64,000 bases of DNA from Jeotgalibacillus alimentarius (GTDB lineage: Bacteria; Bacillota; Bacilli; Bacillales; Jeotgalibacillaceae), in contig NZ_JXRQ01000028.1 in the NCBI RefSeq assembly GCF_000829445.1, positions 51,939 through 115,938 of the forward strand, given 5' to 3'. Both the position numbers and the translations under genes were made by a program. The stretch's first letter is position 1. The number at the start of each line of letters is the position of its first letter. Of the stretch, positions 45,719-54,919 are shown in pieces. The notes under the pieces were generated by a model. That model was given only the letters and a program-made list of their open reading frames with translations. It had not been told where the DNA came from and ran no database searches.

Positions 45719-47368
45719 GTGTCCAGCTTGAAGGTGTTTCGAAAAATACCAGGTTATCTGAATATCTGGTCACTCTTAAGCTTAATCATCGTTATTCTGA
45801 TTTTGCTTCCAAACTTAACAATATTAATTAATTTTTTTACTGAAAAAGCAGAGAACTGGGCGCATATCCAGGAATTTATTCTGCCTGACCTGCTGAAAAA
45901 TACGGGTCTGATTATGCTTTTTACCGGATTGTTCGCCATTTTAGTCGGCACCAGCCTGGCCTGGCTCGTATCAGCTTACGACTTTCCGATGAAGAAATTT
46001 TTTAAATGGGCGCTGATTTTACCGCTCGCGATTCCACCGTTTATTGCAGGATATACGTATAACGGAATCCTCGATTACACAGGTGTGATCCAGACAACGC
46101 TCAGAAACAACTGGGATATTACAGTGAACCAGTCGTATTTCAATATCCTGAACCTGCCTGGCGCAGTGTTTATTTTCACCATGTTTCTTTTTCCTTATGT
46201 GTATACGATTACGCGCGCGTTTTTAGCCCACCAGTCAGCATCACTCGTTGAAAATGCCCGTCTGCTCGGCCGGAATTCATGGGAGATTTATTTTAAAGTA
46301 GTCCTTCCAATTTCCCGCGGTGCGATCGTCGGCGGCGTCAGTCTGGTACTGCTTGAAGTGTTAAATGATTACGGACTCGTACAATATTTCGGCGTCCCGA
46401 CATTCAGTACCGCCATTTTCCAGACGTGGTTTGGCATGAATGACCTGAATTCAGCGATCAAGCTTGCAGCTACACTGATGTTTATTGTGTTTGCGATTCT
46501 GATTCTTGAAAAAGTGATGCGCGGACGAAAAAAATACAGTTCTACAACTGCAAAGTCCAGACCGCTGAAACCAATTAAGCTGAAAGGGTCAAAAGCATGG
46601 ATTGCATTCAGCTACTGCCTGCTCATTTTCATGCTTGCCTTTTTAATTCCATTCATCCAAATGATTGACTGGATGTTCCTGACTTACGAGAAGATTGCTT
46701 CACCTGAATTTACATCACTGATTTCCAACTCAGTGCTCGTTTCGTTTATCGGGGCAGCGCTTGTAATGGTATTTGCGGTTATTATCGCGAACTTTGCCAG
46801 AATGCATCAGAGCTTTATTTCAAAGTCGGCAGCGCGGGTTACAATTTTGGGCTACTCGATCCCCGGTGCTGTCATTGCAGTCGGGATCAGCACGATTTTC
46901 ATTGATCTTGATAAATGGCTGTTCGCCTTTTATGAAGCAGTCGGTATGGAGCCTTCATTGTTCCTGAGCACGAGCTTATTCATCCTGATCTCAGCATATA
47001 TCATCCGCTTCCTTGCGATCGGATATAATTCAGTTGAAGCCGGTTTTGATAAGATCGGAAATAAATATACTGAAGCATCAAGAATGTTAGGTCTGAACCT
47101 GACGAAGACATTTTTTAAAGTAGACCTGCGTATGATTAAAGTTCCGCTGATCAGCGGTTTTATCCTGGTCTTTATTGATATTTTAAAAGAACTTCCGTTA
47201 ACCTTGATTTTACGGCCATTTAACTTTGACACTTTAGCCACTAAAGCTTACCAGTACGCGAGTGATGAACAGATTCATGAAGCATCACTTGCTTCTATAT
47301 TAATTGTTGTCATCAGCGGTATTGCGATCTATATCTTCCATCAAGTTTTAGAAAAGGAGCCGAATTGA
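45719..47368 (+). CDS. Ferric-iron ABC transporter permease (FbpB type, two fused permease halves)
   Basis: 549 residues with about twelve membrane segments and two ATPase-coupling EAA loops: ENARLLGRNSWEIYFKVVLP (about residue 180) and EASRMLGLNLTKTFFKVDL (about 450). GTG start at 45719 lies very close to AAGGA; a TTG at 45728 is a fair alternative. Overlaps the ATPase gene by 4 bp. Confidence 0.9.
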   Translation: MSSLKVFRKIPGYLNIWSLLSLIIVILILLPNLTILINFFTEKAENWAHIQEFILPDLLKNTGLIMLFTGLFAILVGTSLAWLVSAYDFPMKKFFKWALILPLAIPPFIAGYTYNGILDYTGVIQTTLRNNWDITVNQSYFNILNLPGAVFIFTMFLFPYVYTITRAFLAHQSASLVENARLLGRNSWEIYFKVVLPISRGAIVGGVSLVLLEVLNDYGLVQYFGVPTFSTAIFQTWFGMNDLNSAIKLAATLMFIVFAILILEKVMRGRKKYSSTTAKSRPLKPIKLKGSKAWIAFSYCLLIFMLAFLIPFIQMIDWMFLTYEKIASPEFTSLISNSVLVSFIGAALVMVFAVIIANFARMHQSFISKSAARVTILGYSIPGAVIAVGISTIFIDLDKWLFAFYEAVGMEPSLFLSTSLFILISAYIIRFLAIGYNSVEAGFDKIGNKYTEASRMLGLNLTKTFFKVDLRMIKVPLISGFILVFIDILKELPLTLILRPFNFDTLATKAYQYASDEQIHEASLASILIVVISGIAIYIFHQVLEKEPN

Positions 47369-48084
47369 TTATGTTCGTAGAAATCAAAGATCTGTGCTTT
47401 TGTTATGGAAAAACGAAAACAAATACAATTAACCATTTTCATTTAGAAATCGAGCAGGGTGAAATTATTTCGATCCAGGGGGATAGCGGCAGCGGCAAAA
47501 GTACGGTGCTTCGCCTGCTTTGCGGCCTTGAAGTCCCTTCTAAAGGAAAAATTTCAATAGATGGTGCAGTGATGACTGATGACCGCCGTTTTGTCCTTCC
47601 TGAAAAGCGCGGTATCGGAATGGTGTTCCAGGATTATGCCCTGTTCCCACATATGACGGTGCTTGAAAACATTCAATTCGGCCTGAAAAAGTTCAGCCGC
47701 AGCGAACGTAAGCAGCGCGCTGATGAAGTACTTGAGCTTGTGAATATGACAGCTTACGGCAAGCGTTACCCGCATGAATTAAGCGGTGGACAGCAGCAGC
47801 GTATCGCACTCGCACGTGCACTCGCACCTAAGCCGTCACTACTATTGCTTGATGAGCCTTTCAGTAACCTTGATGCAGGCCTGCAGATTAAGATCCGCAG
47901 TGAGCTGAGAGAGATCATTAAAAAAACAGGCATCACGTCAATCTTTGTCTCTCATGACTTAGAGGATTCAAAAGCCATCGCAGACCGTATCGTGACCATG
48001 CGCGACGGCGCAGCGCACGACTGGGAGTCGATCTGTACGACAAAGAAAGAACAGCCGGAGCTTCAGCTGGTTGAAATGAAATAG
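47365..48084 (+). CDS. Ferric-iron ABC transporter ATPase (FbpC type)
   Basis: 239 residues. Walker A GDSGSGKSTVLRLL, Q-loop VFQDYALFPH, signature LSGGQQQRIALARAL, Walker B LLLLDEPFSNLD, H-loop FVSHDLED. Shorter than 350-residue FbpC with its regulatory C-terminal domain, which is absent. TTG at 47365 (coupled to the permease stop) or ATG 47371. Confidence 0.9.
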   Translation: MIMFVEIKDLCFCYGKTKTNTINHFHLEIEQGEIISIQGDSGSGKSTVLRLLCGLEVPSKGKISIDGAVMTDDRRFVLPEKRGIGMVFQDYALFPHMTVLENIQFGLKKFSRSERKQRADEVLELVNMTAYGKRYPHELSGGQQQRIALARALAPKPSLLLLDEPFSNLDAGLQIKIRSELREIIKKTGITSIFVSHDLEDSKAIADRIVTMRDGAAHDWESICTTKKEQPELQLVEMK

Positions 48085-48091
48085 AGTGGTT

Positions 48092-48124
48092 AGCAGCGGA
48101 GACTTTTGTCTTCGCTGTTTTTTG
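48092..48124 (+). terminator. Terminator of the iron permease-ATPase genes
   Basis: CAGCGGAGAC/GTCTTCGCTG with TTTT loop, followed by TTTTTTG. Confidence 0.82.
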
Positions 48125-48139
48125 TGGCGCGGTTGTTGT

Positions 48140-48287
48140 GAAGATCAATTTTCGTGATACGACCACAAAAGTCAGTTATAAGACCATTCCTGCCACTGAT
48201 ACGACCATTAACCCGGGTGTATCGGACCCTGGCGGAGGAAGACGCGACCATAACCAGCCACAACACGACCACGAACGCAAAAAAATC
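48140..48287. repeat. 21-bp-period array, GACCA motif
   Basis: Motif starts 48161, 48182, 48203, 48225, 48246 and 48267 (steps 21, 21, 22, 21, 21), usually preceded by ATAC/ATAA/CGC. Lies between two terminators. Confidence 0.75.
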
Positions 48288-48315
48288 CCCCGCCTGAACG
48301 CTCAGGACGGGGGAT
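48279..48315 (-). terminator. Terminator of pta
   Basis: Minus-strand ATCCCCCGTCCTGAGC/GTTCAGGCGGGGGAT followed by TTTTTTG. Confidence 0.88.
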
Positions 48316-48323
48316 TCATTATA

Positions 48324-49295
48324 TTATAGTGACTGGCCTGCTGTAATTAATGCAAGCTTGTACACATCTTCTTCATTACATCCGCGTGAAAGGTCATTCA
48401 CCGGTGCATTCAGACCCTGCAGGATCGGACCTACTGCTTCAAATCCGCCAAGGCGCTGTGCAATTTTGTAGCCGATGTTTCCTGCTTCAAGACTTGGGAA
48501 TACAAATACATTTGCATCGCCCTGGATCTCAGAATCAGGCGCTTTACTTTTCGCTACGGAAGGAACAAATGCAGCATCAAACTGGAATTCACCGTCTAAT
48601 GTCAGGTCAGGGTTCGCTTCTTTTGCGATCTTGATTGCGTCTGTTACTTTTTCAGTCTCCGGAGATTTTGCTGAACCTTTTGTTGAGAAGCTTAACATCG
48701 CAACGCGTGGGTCCACATCGAACATCTCAGCAGTCTTTGCACTCTCAAGCGCAATTTCAGCAAGGTCATTGCTGTCTGGTGAGATATTGATTGCGCAGTC
48801 TGCAAATACGTATTTCTCATCGTCACGCACCATGATGAATACGCCTGAAGTCTTCTTTACGTCTTCTTTTGTCTTGATGATCTGTAAGGCCGGGCGCACT
48901 GTGTCAGCCGTTGAGTGTGCCGCTCCACTTACAAGTCCGTCAGCACGGTTCGTGTATACAAGCATCGTGCCAAAGTAATTTTCATCTAAAAGAATTTCGC
49001 GTGCCTGCTCGTCAGTCGCTTTTCCTTTACGGCGTTCAACGAAAGAAGATACAAGCTCATCAAATTCAGGGTATGATGATGGATCAATAATGTCACATCC
49101 ATCTAAAATCACGTTTGATTCATTTGCTTTTTCTGCAATGGCATTCGGGTTTCCGACAAGAATTGGTGTTAAAATATTTTCTGCAGCAAGACGGCTTGCT
49201 GCTCTTAAAATACGCTCATCTGATCCTTCAGGGAATACGATACGGCGTTCTTTACCAGTTAATTTTTCTTTTAATCCTGTGAATAAATCGCTCAT
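48324..49295 (-). CDS. pta: Phosphate acetyltransferase (EutD/Pta)
   Basis: 323 residues, the short single-domain Gram-positive form. Signatures: RIVFPEGSDERILRAASRLA, ADGLVSGAAHSTADTVRPAL, and AMLSFSTKGSAKSPETEKV. Interconverts acetyl-CoA and acetyl phosphate. Preceded by a gap of about 600 bp with two Family A copies. Confidence 0.95.
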   Translation of the reverse strand: MSDLFTGLKEKLTGKERRIVFPEGSDERILRAASRLAAENILTPILVGNPNAIAEKANESNVILDGCDIIDPSSYPEFDELVSSFVERRKGKATDEQAREILLDENYFGTMLVYTNRADGLVSGAAHSTADTVRPALQIIKTKEDVKKTSGVFIMVRDDEKYVFADCAINISPDSNDLAEIALESAKTAEMFDVDPRVAMLSFSTKGSAKSPETEKVTDAIKIAKEANPDLTLDGEFQFDAAFVPSVAKSKAPDSEIQGDANVFVFPSLEAGNIGYKIAQRLGGFEAVGPILQGLNAPVNDLSRGCNEEDVYKLALITAGQSL

Positions 49296-49435
49296 GATTC
49301 ATCCTCCTAAATTGGTCTCTATATGTAAGCATACCCCATCTGTAAGTGAATTCAACCAATAGCCTTTATGTCAACGTTTTCATTGAAAAAGTTTTAGTTT
49401 TCGGACAATTTTAGATAAAGTGAGTGAGGGGAACC

Positions 49436-49560
49436 GATTATTTCCGCTTCAGGGGGACGCTTTCCGCAGGGTCGGCGGTGAGCCTCCTCAGGCTTCGCCT
49501 TGCGGGGTCTCACCTGTCCGACTTCTCCTGCTGGAGTCGCCCCCTTCCGCTCCAATAATC
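49436..49560. repeat. Family A hairpin element, copy A10
   Basis: Arms GATTATT / AATAATC, perfect. Inner stem AGGC-TTC-GCCT between GCCTCCTC and TGCGGGGTCTCACC. Confidence 0.82.
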
Positions 49561-49650
49561 TCAATGTGGTTATCTAAACATAAAAGTATACAAAACCACT
49601 TTTACTATTAAAATAATTTTAATCATATCATGGAATGTAGAACTCACTCA

Positions 49651-49774
49651 GCTGATTGTAGTGGAAGGCGGGGGACTCCGGGACGATTAGTGGGAAGCTG
49701 AGACCCCGCAACCGAAGGTGAGGAGGCTCAGCAACCACCGTCCGGAAAGCCTCCCGCATGGAACGGAAATCAGC
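49651..49774. repeat. Family A hairpin element, copy A11
   Basis: Arms GCTGATT / AATCAGC. Inverted orientation relative to A10, 90 bp away. Inner stem ACC-GAA-GGT. Confidence 0.8.
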
Positions 49775-49892
49775 GGTACTAAAACTCCAACAATTTCATG
49801 AACCCTCCTCCCCTCATTAGCTGTCGCACATTCCTTTATGATAAGATAGAAACAGTGAGTTTATATGACATTTCATTTAGGAGTGACGGAAT

Positions 49893-50642
49893 ATGAGTGA
49901 AGCAGCAACTACGCTGGATGGCTGGTATGGCCTGCATGATTTTCGTAAGATGGACTGGACTTCGTGGAAGCAGCTGTCAAGCGATGAGCGCACAGCGGCA
50001 ATTAATGAGTTCCAGCAGTTTTTAACAAAGCTGAATGACGTACAGGATCAGGATCAGGGCAGTCATTCGTTTTATTCAATCGTTGGTCAGAAGGCGGATT
50101 TTGTTCTGTTTATTCTGCGTCCGACGATAGAAGAGCTGAATGAGCTTGAGAATGAGTTTAACAAATTAACGATTGCTGATTATACAGTGCCTACTTACTC
50201 GTATGTATCTGTGGTTGAGCTCGGAAGCTACGGCTCTAAGGAATCTGATGAGGATCCATATGAGAATCCTTATGTTAGATCACGTCTGTATCCGAAGCTG
50301 CCAAAATCAAAGCACATCTGCTTCTATCCAATGGATAAAAAGCGCGAGGGCAATGATAACTGGTACATGCTTTCAATGGAAGAGCGTAAAAAGCTGATGT
50401 ATGATCACGGGATGATCGGACGTCAGTATGCAGGTAAGATCAAGCAGATTATCTCAGGCTCAGTCGGTTTTGATGATTGGGAATGGGGCGTAACACTTTA
50501 CGCGGATGATGTGCTGCAGTTTAAAAAGATTGTCTATGAAATGCGTTTTGATGAAACAAGTGCGCGCTACGGTGAATTTGGTGCGTTCTATGTAGGGAAC
50601 CTGCTTGAAGATGAGGACCTGCCGAAGTTTCTTCACGTTTAA
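49893..50642 (+). CDS. hemQ: Coproheme decarboxylase HemQ (ChdC)
   Basis: 249 residues, chlorite-dismutase-like fold. [15 protein letters not shown] start, [16 protein letters not shown] and the proximal His in [17 protein letters not shown] (about residue 172) are conserved. Last step of coproporphyrin-dependent heme synthesis. Position ywfI next to pta as in B. subtilis. Confidence 0.95.
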   Translation: MSEAATTLDGWYGLHDFRKMDWTSWKQLSSDERTAAINEFQQFLTKLNDVQDQDQGSHSFYSIVGQKADFVLFILRPTIEELNELENEFNKLTIADYTVPTYSYVSVVELGSYGSKESDEDPYENPYVRSRLYPKLPKSKHICFYPMDKKREGNDNWYMLSMEERKKLMYDHGMIGRQYAGKIKQIISGSVGFDDWEWGVTLYADDVLQFKKIVYEMRFDETSARYGEFGAFYVGNLLEDEDLPKFLHV

Positions 50643-50651
50643 AATCATTCA

Positions 50652-50683
50652 GGCCGGGACTACTCATTAGTCCCGGTTTTTTT
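50652..50683 (+). terminator. Terminator of hemQ
   Basis: CCGGGACTA/TAGTCCCGG with CTCAT loop, then TTTTTTT. Confidence 0.88.
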
Positions 50684-50943
50684 ATATACTGATGATCGTA
50701 ACCTCTATATCCCCACCTCATTTCTTCAATGTCTCGGTACCTGCCAGTACATACGCTCAATTTCCGGAAATCCTGTCATCCATTTCAATATAATTTTCAT
50801 TATTTCTATTTTACAGCATATCCTGTTTTGAACGGAGGGCTGATAAATGAGGTGGCAGCCGATTTAAAGCTTATTCCATTTTTCATCTCGTCTGCAGCAA
50901 ACTTTCCGGCTATTAGCGAATTTTTTTGAAATGGGGGATTACT
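50684..50943. other. Gap between hemQ and gerQ
   Basis: AT-rich, no repeat element. gerQ is sigma-E dependent in B. subtilis, but I cannot point to a convincing sigma-E promoter. Confidence 0.35.
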
Positions 50944-51321
50944 ATGACGATGAATCCATCTTATTCTATGGGGCAGTATGGTACAGGTCAGTACGGCGGT
51001 TATTACCCAAACTATCAGTATTATGGGCAACTGCAACAACAGCAGGTTCAGGCCCGGCCTCGGGTTGAGGAGTCCTATATTGAAAACATCTTCAGGCTGA
51101 ACCGCGGGAAGCCGACAACGGTGTATATGACATTTGAAAATAACAGAGAGTGGAATGCAAAGATTTTTAAAGGGGTCATTGAAGCTGCAGGACGCGATCA
51201 TCTTATTTTAAGTGACCCTAACACCGGAAAGAGATATTTATTGCCGCTGATATACCTGGATTATGCAACATTTGAAGGTGAAATCGAATACGAGTATCCG
51301 TTCAATAATGCAGGGCAGTAA
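50944..51321 (+). CDS. gerQ: Spore coat protein GerQ
   Basis: 125 residues from ATG 50944 (GGGGGA five bases off). The N-terminal 45 residues are Tyr/Gln/Gly-rich low complexity; the conserved GerQ domain follows (SYIENIFRLNRGKPTTVYMTFEN, DHLILSDPNTGKRYLLPLIYLDYATF). Needed to localise the cortex-lytic enzyme CwlJ and crosslinked by transglutaminase in B. subtilis. Shorter than the 181-residue B. subtilis protein, the loss being in the low-complexity part. Confidence 0.92.
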   Translation: MTMNPSYSMGQYGTGQYGGYYPNYQYYGQLQQQQVQARPRVEESYIENIFRLNRGKPTTVYMTFENNREWNAKIFKGVIEAAGRDHLILSDPNTGKRYLLPLIYLDYATFEGEIEYEYPFNNAGQ

Positions 51322-51324
51322 AAT

Positions 51325-51355
51325 AAAAGAGAGCCCGGGAAACCGGACTCTCTTT
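51325..51355. terminator. Bidirectional terminator gerQ / ywdK
   Basis: AAAGAGAGCCCGG/CCGGACTCTCTTT with A- and T-runs on both sides. Confidence 0.85.
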
Positions 51356-51360
51356 CATGA

Positions 51361-51732
51361 TTATAAGACTTTGGCAAAAGCGATAATCAGGCAGACCCAG
51401 CCGCCTAAGAACAATAGTCCACCAATTGGTGTAATGGCTCCCAGTACACTGATACCTGTCAGACTGAGTACATAAAGGCTTCCTGAGAAGAAAATGATTC
51501 CACCAACAAACAGCCATCCTGCTGTACCGAAAAGTCCGGATGCAGGCAGCGTACCGATCAGAACGCCGGTAATGAGAATCGCTGTAGCGTGAAACATCTG
51601 GTATTGTACGGCTGTGTTCCACGTAGCAAGGTATTTTGCCTCTACACGGCCTTCAAGCGCATGCGCTCCGAAAGCACCGAGCGCGACTGATAAAAACGCA
51701 TTGATTGCGCCGATGATTAATAGTATCTTCAT
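51361..51732 (-). CDS. ywdK: DUF423 membrane protein YwdK
   Basis: 123 residues with four predicted membrane helices; ALGAFGAHALEGR near the start and FSGSLYVLSLTG are the DUF423 hallmarks. Function unknown. Confidence 0.9.
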   Translation of the reverse strand: MKILLIIGAINAFLSVALGAFGAHALEGRVEAKYLATWNTAVQYQMFHATAILITGVLIGTLPASGLFGTAGWLFVGGIIFFSGSLYVLSLTGISVLGAITPIGGLLFLGGWVCLIIAFAKVL

Positions 51733-51769
51733 TTGAAACTTCCTTTCTGAAATGGATCATCTGTAACCA

Positions 51770-51896
51770 CAGGTGGTTTCCGTGGGGGACTCCGCTTTCC
51801 TGCCCCCGGGCGGCGAGCCTCCTCATGCTTCGCATTGCGGGGTCTCACCTGTCCCTTCCTGGGGCGGGAGTCTGCGTCCCCCACTTCAACCACCTG
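51770..51896. repeat. Family A hairpin element, copy A12
   Basis: Arms CAGGTGGTT / AACCACCTG, perfect. Inner stem ATGC-TTC-GCAT between GCCTCCTC and TGCGGGGTCTCACC. Confidence 0.82.
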
Positions 51897-52014
51897 CTAA
51901 GGTAAATTTATTAAAAACATCAATATATCACTTGCTTTTGTTTGTTCTGTGACAAATGCGGCAAATATGCTTTAACCCGCAACATTCACTCAAACATCTG
52001 TTCAGACCTTCACC

Positions 52015-52308
52015 CTAAAAATCAAACAGCGAATCACCGTTGCCTCCATCAGTTTCGATCGGCTTTTCCTTCAGCGGGCTCGACTGCTGCTGATACACTT
52101 GCTGCTGTGGTTGTGCGATAGGCTGGACAGGGGCTGGCTGCTGTGACGGCCTTGCCGGTGCAGCAGATGCTTCCTGGCCTAACGCAAGCTCGCACAGTGT
52201 CTGAATGGAGCGCAGATGCTCGCGCTGTGTGCTGGCTGAAGCTCCCTGTGCTTTATTCGCTTCCTGTGCGATTTTCTGCAACAGCTGTTCATATGAAATA
52301 TTCATCAT
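52015..52308 (-). CDS. ywdI: YwdI family protein
   Basis: 97 residues. An N-terminal amphipathic helix (SYEQLLQKIAQEANKAQG), then Pro/Gln-rich low complexity (PVQPIAQPQQQVYQQQSS) and a short acidic tail ending DSLFDF. Unknown function. Overlaps the upstream gene by 4 bp (ATGA). Confidence 0.78.
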   Translation of the reverse strand: MMNISYEQLLQKIAQEANKAQGASASTQREHLRSIQTLCELALGQEASAAPARPSQQPAPVQPIAQPQQQVYQQQSSPLKEKPIETDGGNGDSLFDF

Positions 52309-52490
52309 GATCTCCTTCCGTGCTTTGGTTCAAATAAATAGCATGGATGTCCTGAAGCTCTGAACACTTCAAGGGACGGAAGATGCTTTGTTTTAAAACC
52401 ATGCGCTTTGCAACCCTTTGGAAAATTCGGGTCCCATGTTACATAATAGTATTTACATGCATTACAATTAATCCGTTTAGATTCAGCCAA
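52305..52490 (-). CDS. Small four-cysteine protein upstream of ywdI
   Basis: 61 residues, TTG start with AAAGGAGG eight bases upstream. Contains CNACKYY, PKGCKAHGF and HPCYLFEPK: four cysteines (about positions 9, 12, 27, 50) that could bind zinc or a cluster. Sits 14 bp downstream of ung. Similar small proteins beside ung are widespread in Bacillales to my knowledge; function unknown. Confidence 0.72.
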   Translation of the reverse strand: MAESKRINCNACKYYYVTWDPNFPKGCKAHGFKTKHLPSLEVFRASGHPCYLFEPKHGRRS

Positions 52491-52504
52491 TTTTTCCGCC
52501 TCCT

Positions 52505-53176
52505 TTAATCAAGCGACCAGTCAATCGGCTCTATCCCATGTTTTTGTAAAAAATCATTCGTTTTCGAAAAAGGTTTACTGCCAAAGAATCCTCTATGGGC
52601 AGCAAGCGGACTCGGGTGCGGTGAGGCGATCACCAAATGTTTATCTGTATCGATCAGCTTCGTTTTCGCCTGGGCAGGCTTGCCCCATAAAATAAACACG
52701 ATCGGCTCATCACGATCGCCAAGCAGCCGGATTGCTTCATCCGTTACACGCTCCCAACCTTCGCTTCGATGTGAGTGAGCCTGTCCTTCTTTCACCGTTA
52801 ACACCGTGTTCAGCAGCAAGACACCTTCATCCGCCCATTTTGTTAAGTCCCCGGACTTTGGCGGCTCAACACCTGCATCTTCTTTTAATTCCTTGAAAAT
52901 ATTTTGCAGTGACGGAGGAATCGTTGTTCCTTTCTGTACGGAAAAGCTTAATCCATGCGCCTGCCCCTCACCATGATAAGGATCCTGGCCCAGAATAACT
53001 GCTTTCACATCATGAAAAGGTGTGCGTTTGAATGCTTCAAATATATCATCCATCGGCGGAAATACGTTTCCTGATCCGTATTCCTTTTTGAGAAATTCCC
53101 TTAAGCGTTTATACTCCGGCTCATCAAAGACCGGCTGAAGCAGTTCCTGCCAATCATTTTGAATGTTGACGCCCAT
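52505..53176 (-). CDS. ung: Uracil-DNA glycosylase
   Basis: 223 residues, family 1 UNG. Catalytic GQDPYHGEGQAHGLSFSV (Asp about residue 65) and C-terminal HPSPLAAHRG. ATG 53176 with GAGGTG seven bases upstream; a TTG directly before is less likely. Removes uracil from DNA. Confidence 0.95.
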   Translation of the reverse strand: MGVNIQNDWQELLQPVFDEPEYKRLREFLKKEYGSGNVFPPMDDIFEAFKRTPFHDVKAVILGQDPYHGEGQAHGLSFSVQKGTTIPPSLQNIFKELKEDAGVEPPKSGDLTKWADEGVLLLNTVLTVKEGQAHSHRSEGWERVTDEAIRLLGDRDEPIVFILWGKPAQAKTKLIDTDKHLVIASPHPSPLAAHRGFFGSKPFSKTNDFLQKHGIEPIDWSLD

Positions 53177-53190
53177 CAATGATCACCTCA

Positions 53191-53787
53191 TTAGTCGAAT
53201 GTAATTGTTGCATCGTATCCGATATGCTCAAAGAATTCGGTTAATGCCAATTCAGCGTTTATTTCTGCCCGCTGAAGTACACCCTGTTCAATTGCTTCTT
53301 TTTCCATTTTTTCCTGAGCTGCAGCCGCAAATTCCAGCCCTTCTTCCATATTCACATTACTCCGGAAGATGCCTTCTTCAGAGAATGCTTGTACCTCATC
53401 CATTTTGAGAGCAGGTTCCTGAAGCAACTTCGCTCGTGGTAATTGCAGGGTAAGTGTTTTGTTTTCTTCATTCACTTTTATATCTTCTTCTGACACTTGA
53501 TCCATGTCTATACCTGCTAGAACGGTTCCGGGAACAACCATGAATACTCTGCGTTCTGTACCTGGAATATTTAAATCAATATCCCAGCCAAAAACCTCGT
53601 TATCTTTTTCGTCTATTACTGTTTTTAGAAAAGCATGGGAGGTTGCAAGAGCATTCATATCTTTTATCTGCTCAACAAATGTAATTGAACGCTGTTGATT
53701 ATTATCACCAGCAATATATTGATACCCAACGATCGCTGCACCTGCAATGACAGCTAAACCTAATATCACAACTATTATTCTTTTCAT
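53191..53787 (-). CDS. DUF4230 family membrane-anchored protein
   Basis: 198 residues from ATG 53787. One N-terminal membrane helix (residues 3-24), then an extracytoplasmic alpha/beta domain ending ELALTEFFEHIGYDATITFD, which fits DUF4230. Unknown function. 14 bp before ung, so perhaps same transcript. Confidence 0.65.
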   Translation of the reverse strand: MKRIIVVILGLAVIAGAAIVGYQYIAGDNNQQRSITFVEQIKDMNALATSHAFLKTVIDEKDNEVFGWDIDLNIPGTERRVFMVVPGTVLAGIDMDQVSEEDIKVNEENKTLTLQLPRAKLLQEPALKMDEVQAFSEEGIFRSNVNMEEGLEFAAAAQEKMEKEAIEQGVLQRAEINAELALTEFFEHIGYDATITFD

Positions 53788-53952
53788 TTCATCACCACGT
53801 AACAGCCCGCAGGCCGGATTTTTCATACACCGTTCATTATACGGAAATTGTCGAAGGTTGGAAACCAGTTCCTGTTTTGAAAATGGTTCAGTACGTGTGA
53901 ATGGACAAATTCCTGTCAAAACTGCTCACTATTTCCCGGGAAATGCAGGACG

Positions 53953-53982
53953 TTTTCAAACATTCTCCGCGCATGCTATGAT
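53953..53982 (+). promoter_or_regulatory. Promoter of pdxK
   Basis: -35 TTTTCA (53953-53958), 18-bp spacer, extended -10 TGCTATGAT (-10 at 53977-53982). Confidence 0.55.
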
Positions 53983-54010
53983 GAAGGAAATAATCTTTGG
54001 AGGGTTTTCT

Positions 54011-54850
54011 ATGTCTTTAAATAAAACACTTACAATAGCAGGTTCGGATACAAGCGGCGGTGCCGGCATACAGGCTGACCTGAAAACATTTCAGGAGCAC
54101 GGCACGTACGGTATGACTGCTTTGACAACAGTTGTAACGATGGATCCTGCTAACCACTGGGCACATAATGTCCATCCGCTTCCGATCAATACGTTAAAAG
54201 CCCAGATTGATACAGCTCTTTCAACAGGTGTCCAGGCCCTTAAAACAGGTATGCTCGGATCAGTTGAAATCATCGAAACAGCAGCACAGGCAATTGACCG
54301 CGCTGAAACGGACAAGGTTGTGATTGATCCGGTTATGGTATGCAAAGGTGAAGATGAGGTTCTGCACCCTGAGACAGTCGGTGCCATGCAGGAACACCTG
54401 CTTCCACGCGCAATGGTTGTCACACCTAACCTGTTTGAAGCATGGCAGCTGTCAGGCGTCGGTCCAATCCGTACAATTGAAGATATGAAAGCAGCCGCTT
54501 CAAAAATTGTAGAAATGGGCGCAAAGTCTGTCGTTGTAAAAGGCGGTAAACAGCTTGAGCACGACCAGGCAGTTGACCTTTTCTATGACGGCTCAACATT
54601 CACACTGCTTGAAGCTGAAAAAGCTGATACTTCTTATAATCACGGTGCCGGATGTACATTTGCAGCTGCCATTACAGCGAACCTTGCTAATGGTCTTGAG
54701 TTAAAAGAAGCTGTAGCGAATGCAAAAGAATTTGTTACATCTGCCATTCATCACGGATGGAAGCTGAATGAATATGTCGGTCCTGTGATGCACGGTGCCC
54801 ACAGCCGCTTTGGGAAGATTGAGATTAAAAAAGAAACACTCAATGCGTAA
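54011..54850 (+). CDS. pdxK: Pyridoxine kinase / hydroxymethylpyrimidine kinase PdxK
   Basis: 279 residues from ATG 54011 (TTTGGAGGG upstream); the open frame further upstream has no ribosome site. ThiD-like fold: LTIAGSDTSGGAGIQADLKTF, DPVMVCKGE, KGGK and HGAGCTFAAAI (catalytic Cys/Asp region). Position near ung matches the B. subtilis gene shown to be pyridoxine kinase. An additional HMP kinase activity is possible. Confidence 0.9.
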   Translation: MSLNKTLTIAGSDTSGGAGIQADLKTFQEHGTYGMTALTTVVTMDPANHWAHNVHPLPINTLKAQIDTALSTGVQALKTGMLGSVEIIETAAQAIDRAETDKVVIDPVMVCKGEDEVLHPETVGAMQEHLLPRAMVVTPNLFEAWQLSGVGPIRTIEDMKAAASKIVEMGAKSVVVKGGKQLEHDQAVDLFYDGSTFTLLEAEKADTSYNHGAGCTFAAAITANLANGLELKEAVANAKEFVTSAIHHGWKLNEYVGPVMHGAHSRFGKIEIKKETLNA

Positions 54851-54919
54851 TTAAAAGTTTAATTCACCTTGTTTAAGGAATATACGTAAAAAACAGGATT
54901 TCTTAAATGAGGTGAAAAT

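Noticed and set aside
53747..54010. N-terminal extension of PdxK
   Set aside because: It overlaps the DUF4230 gene start on the other strand and the pdxK promoter; ATG 54011 has GGAGG.
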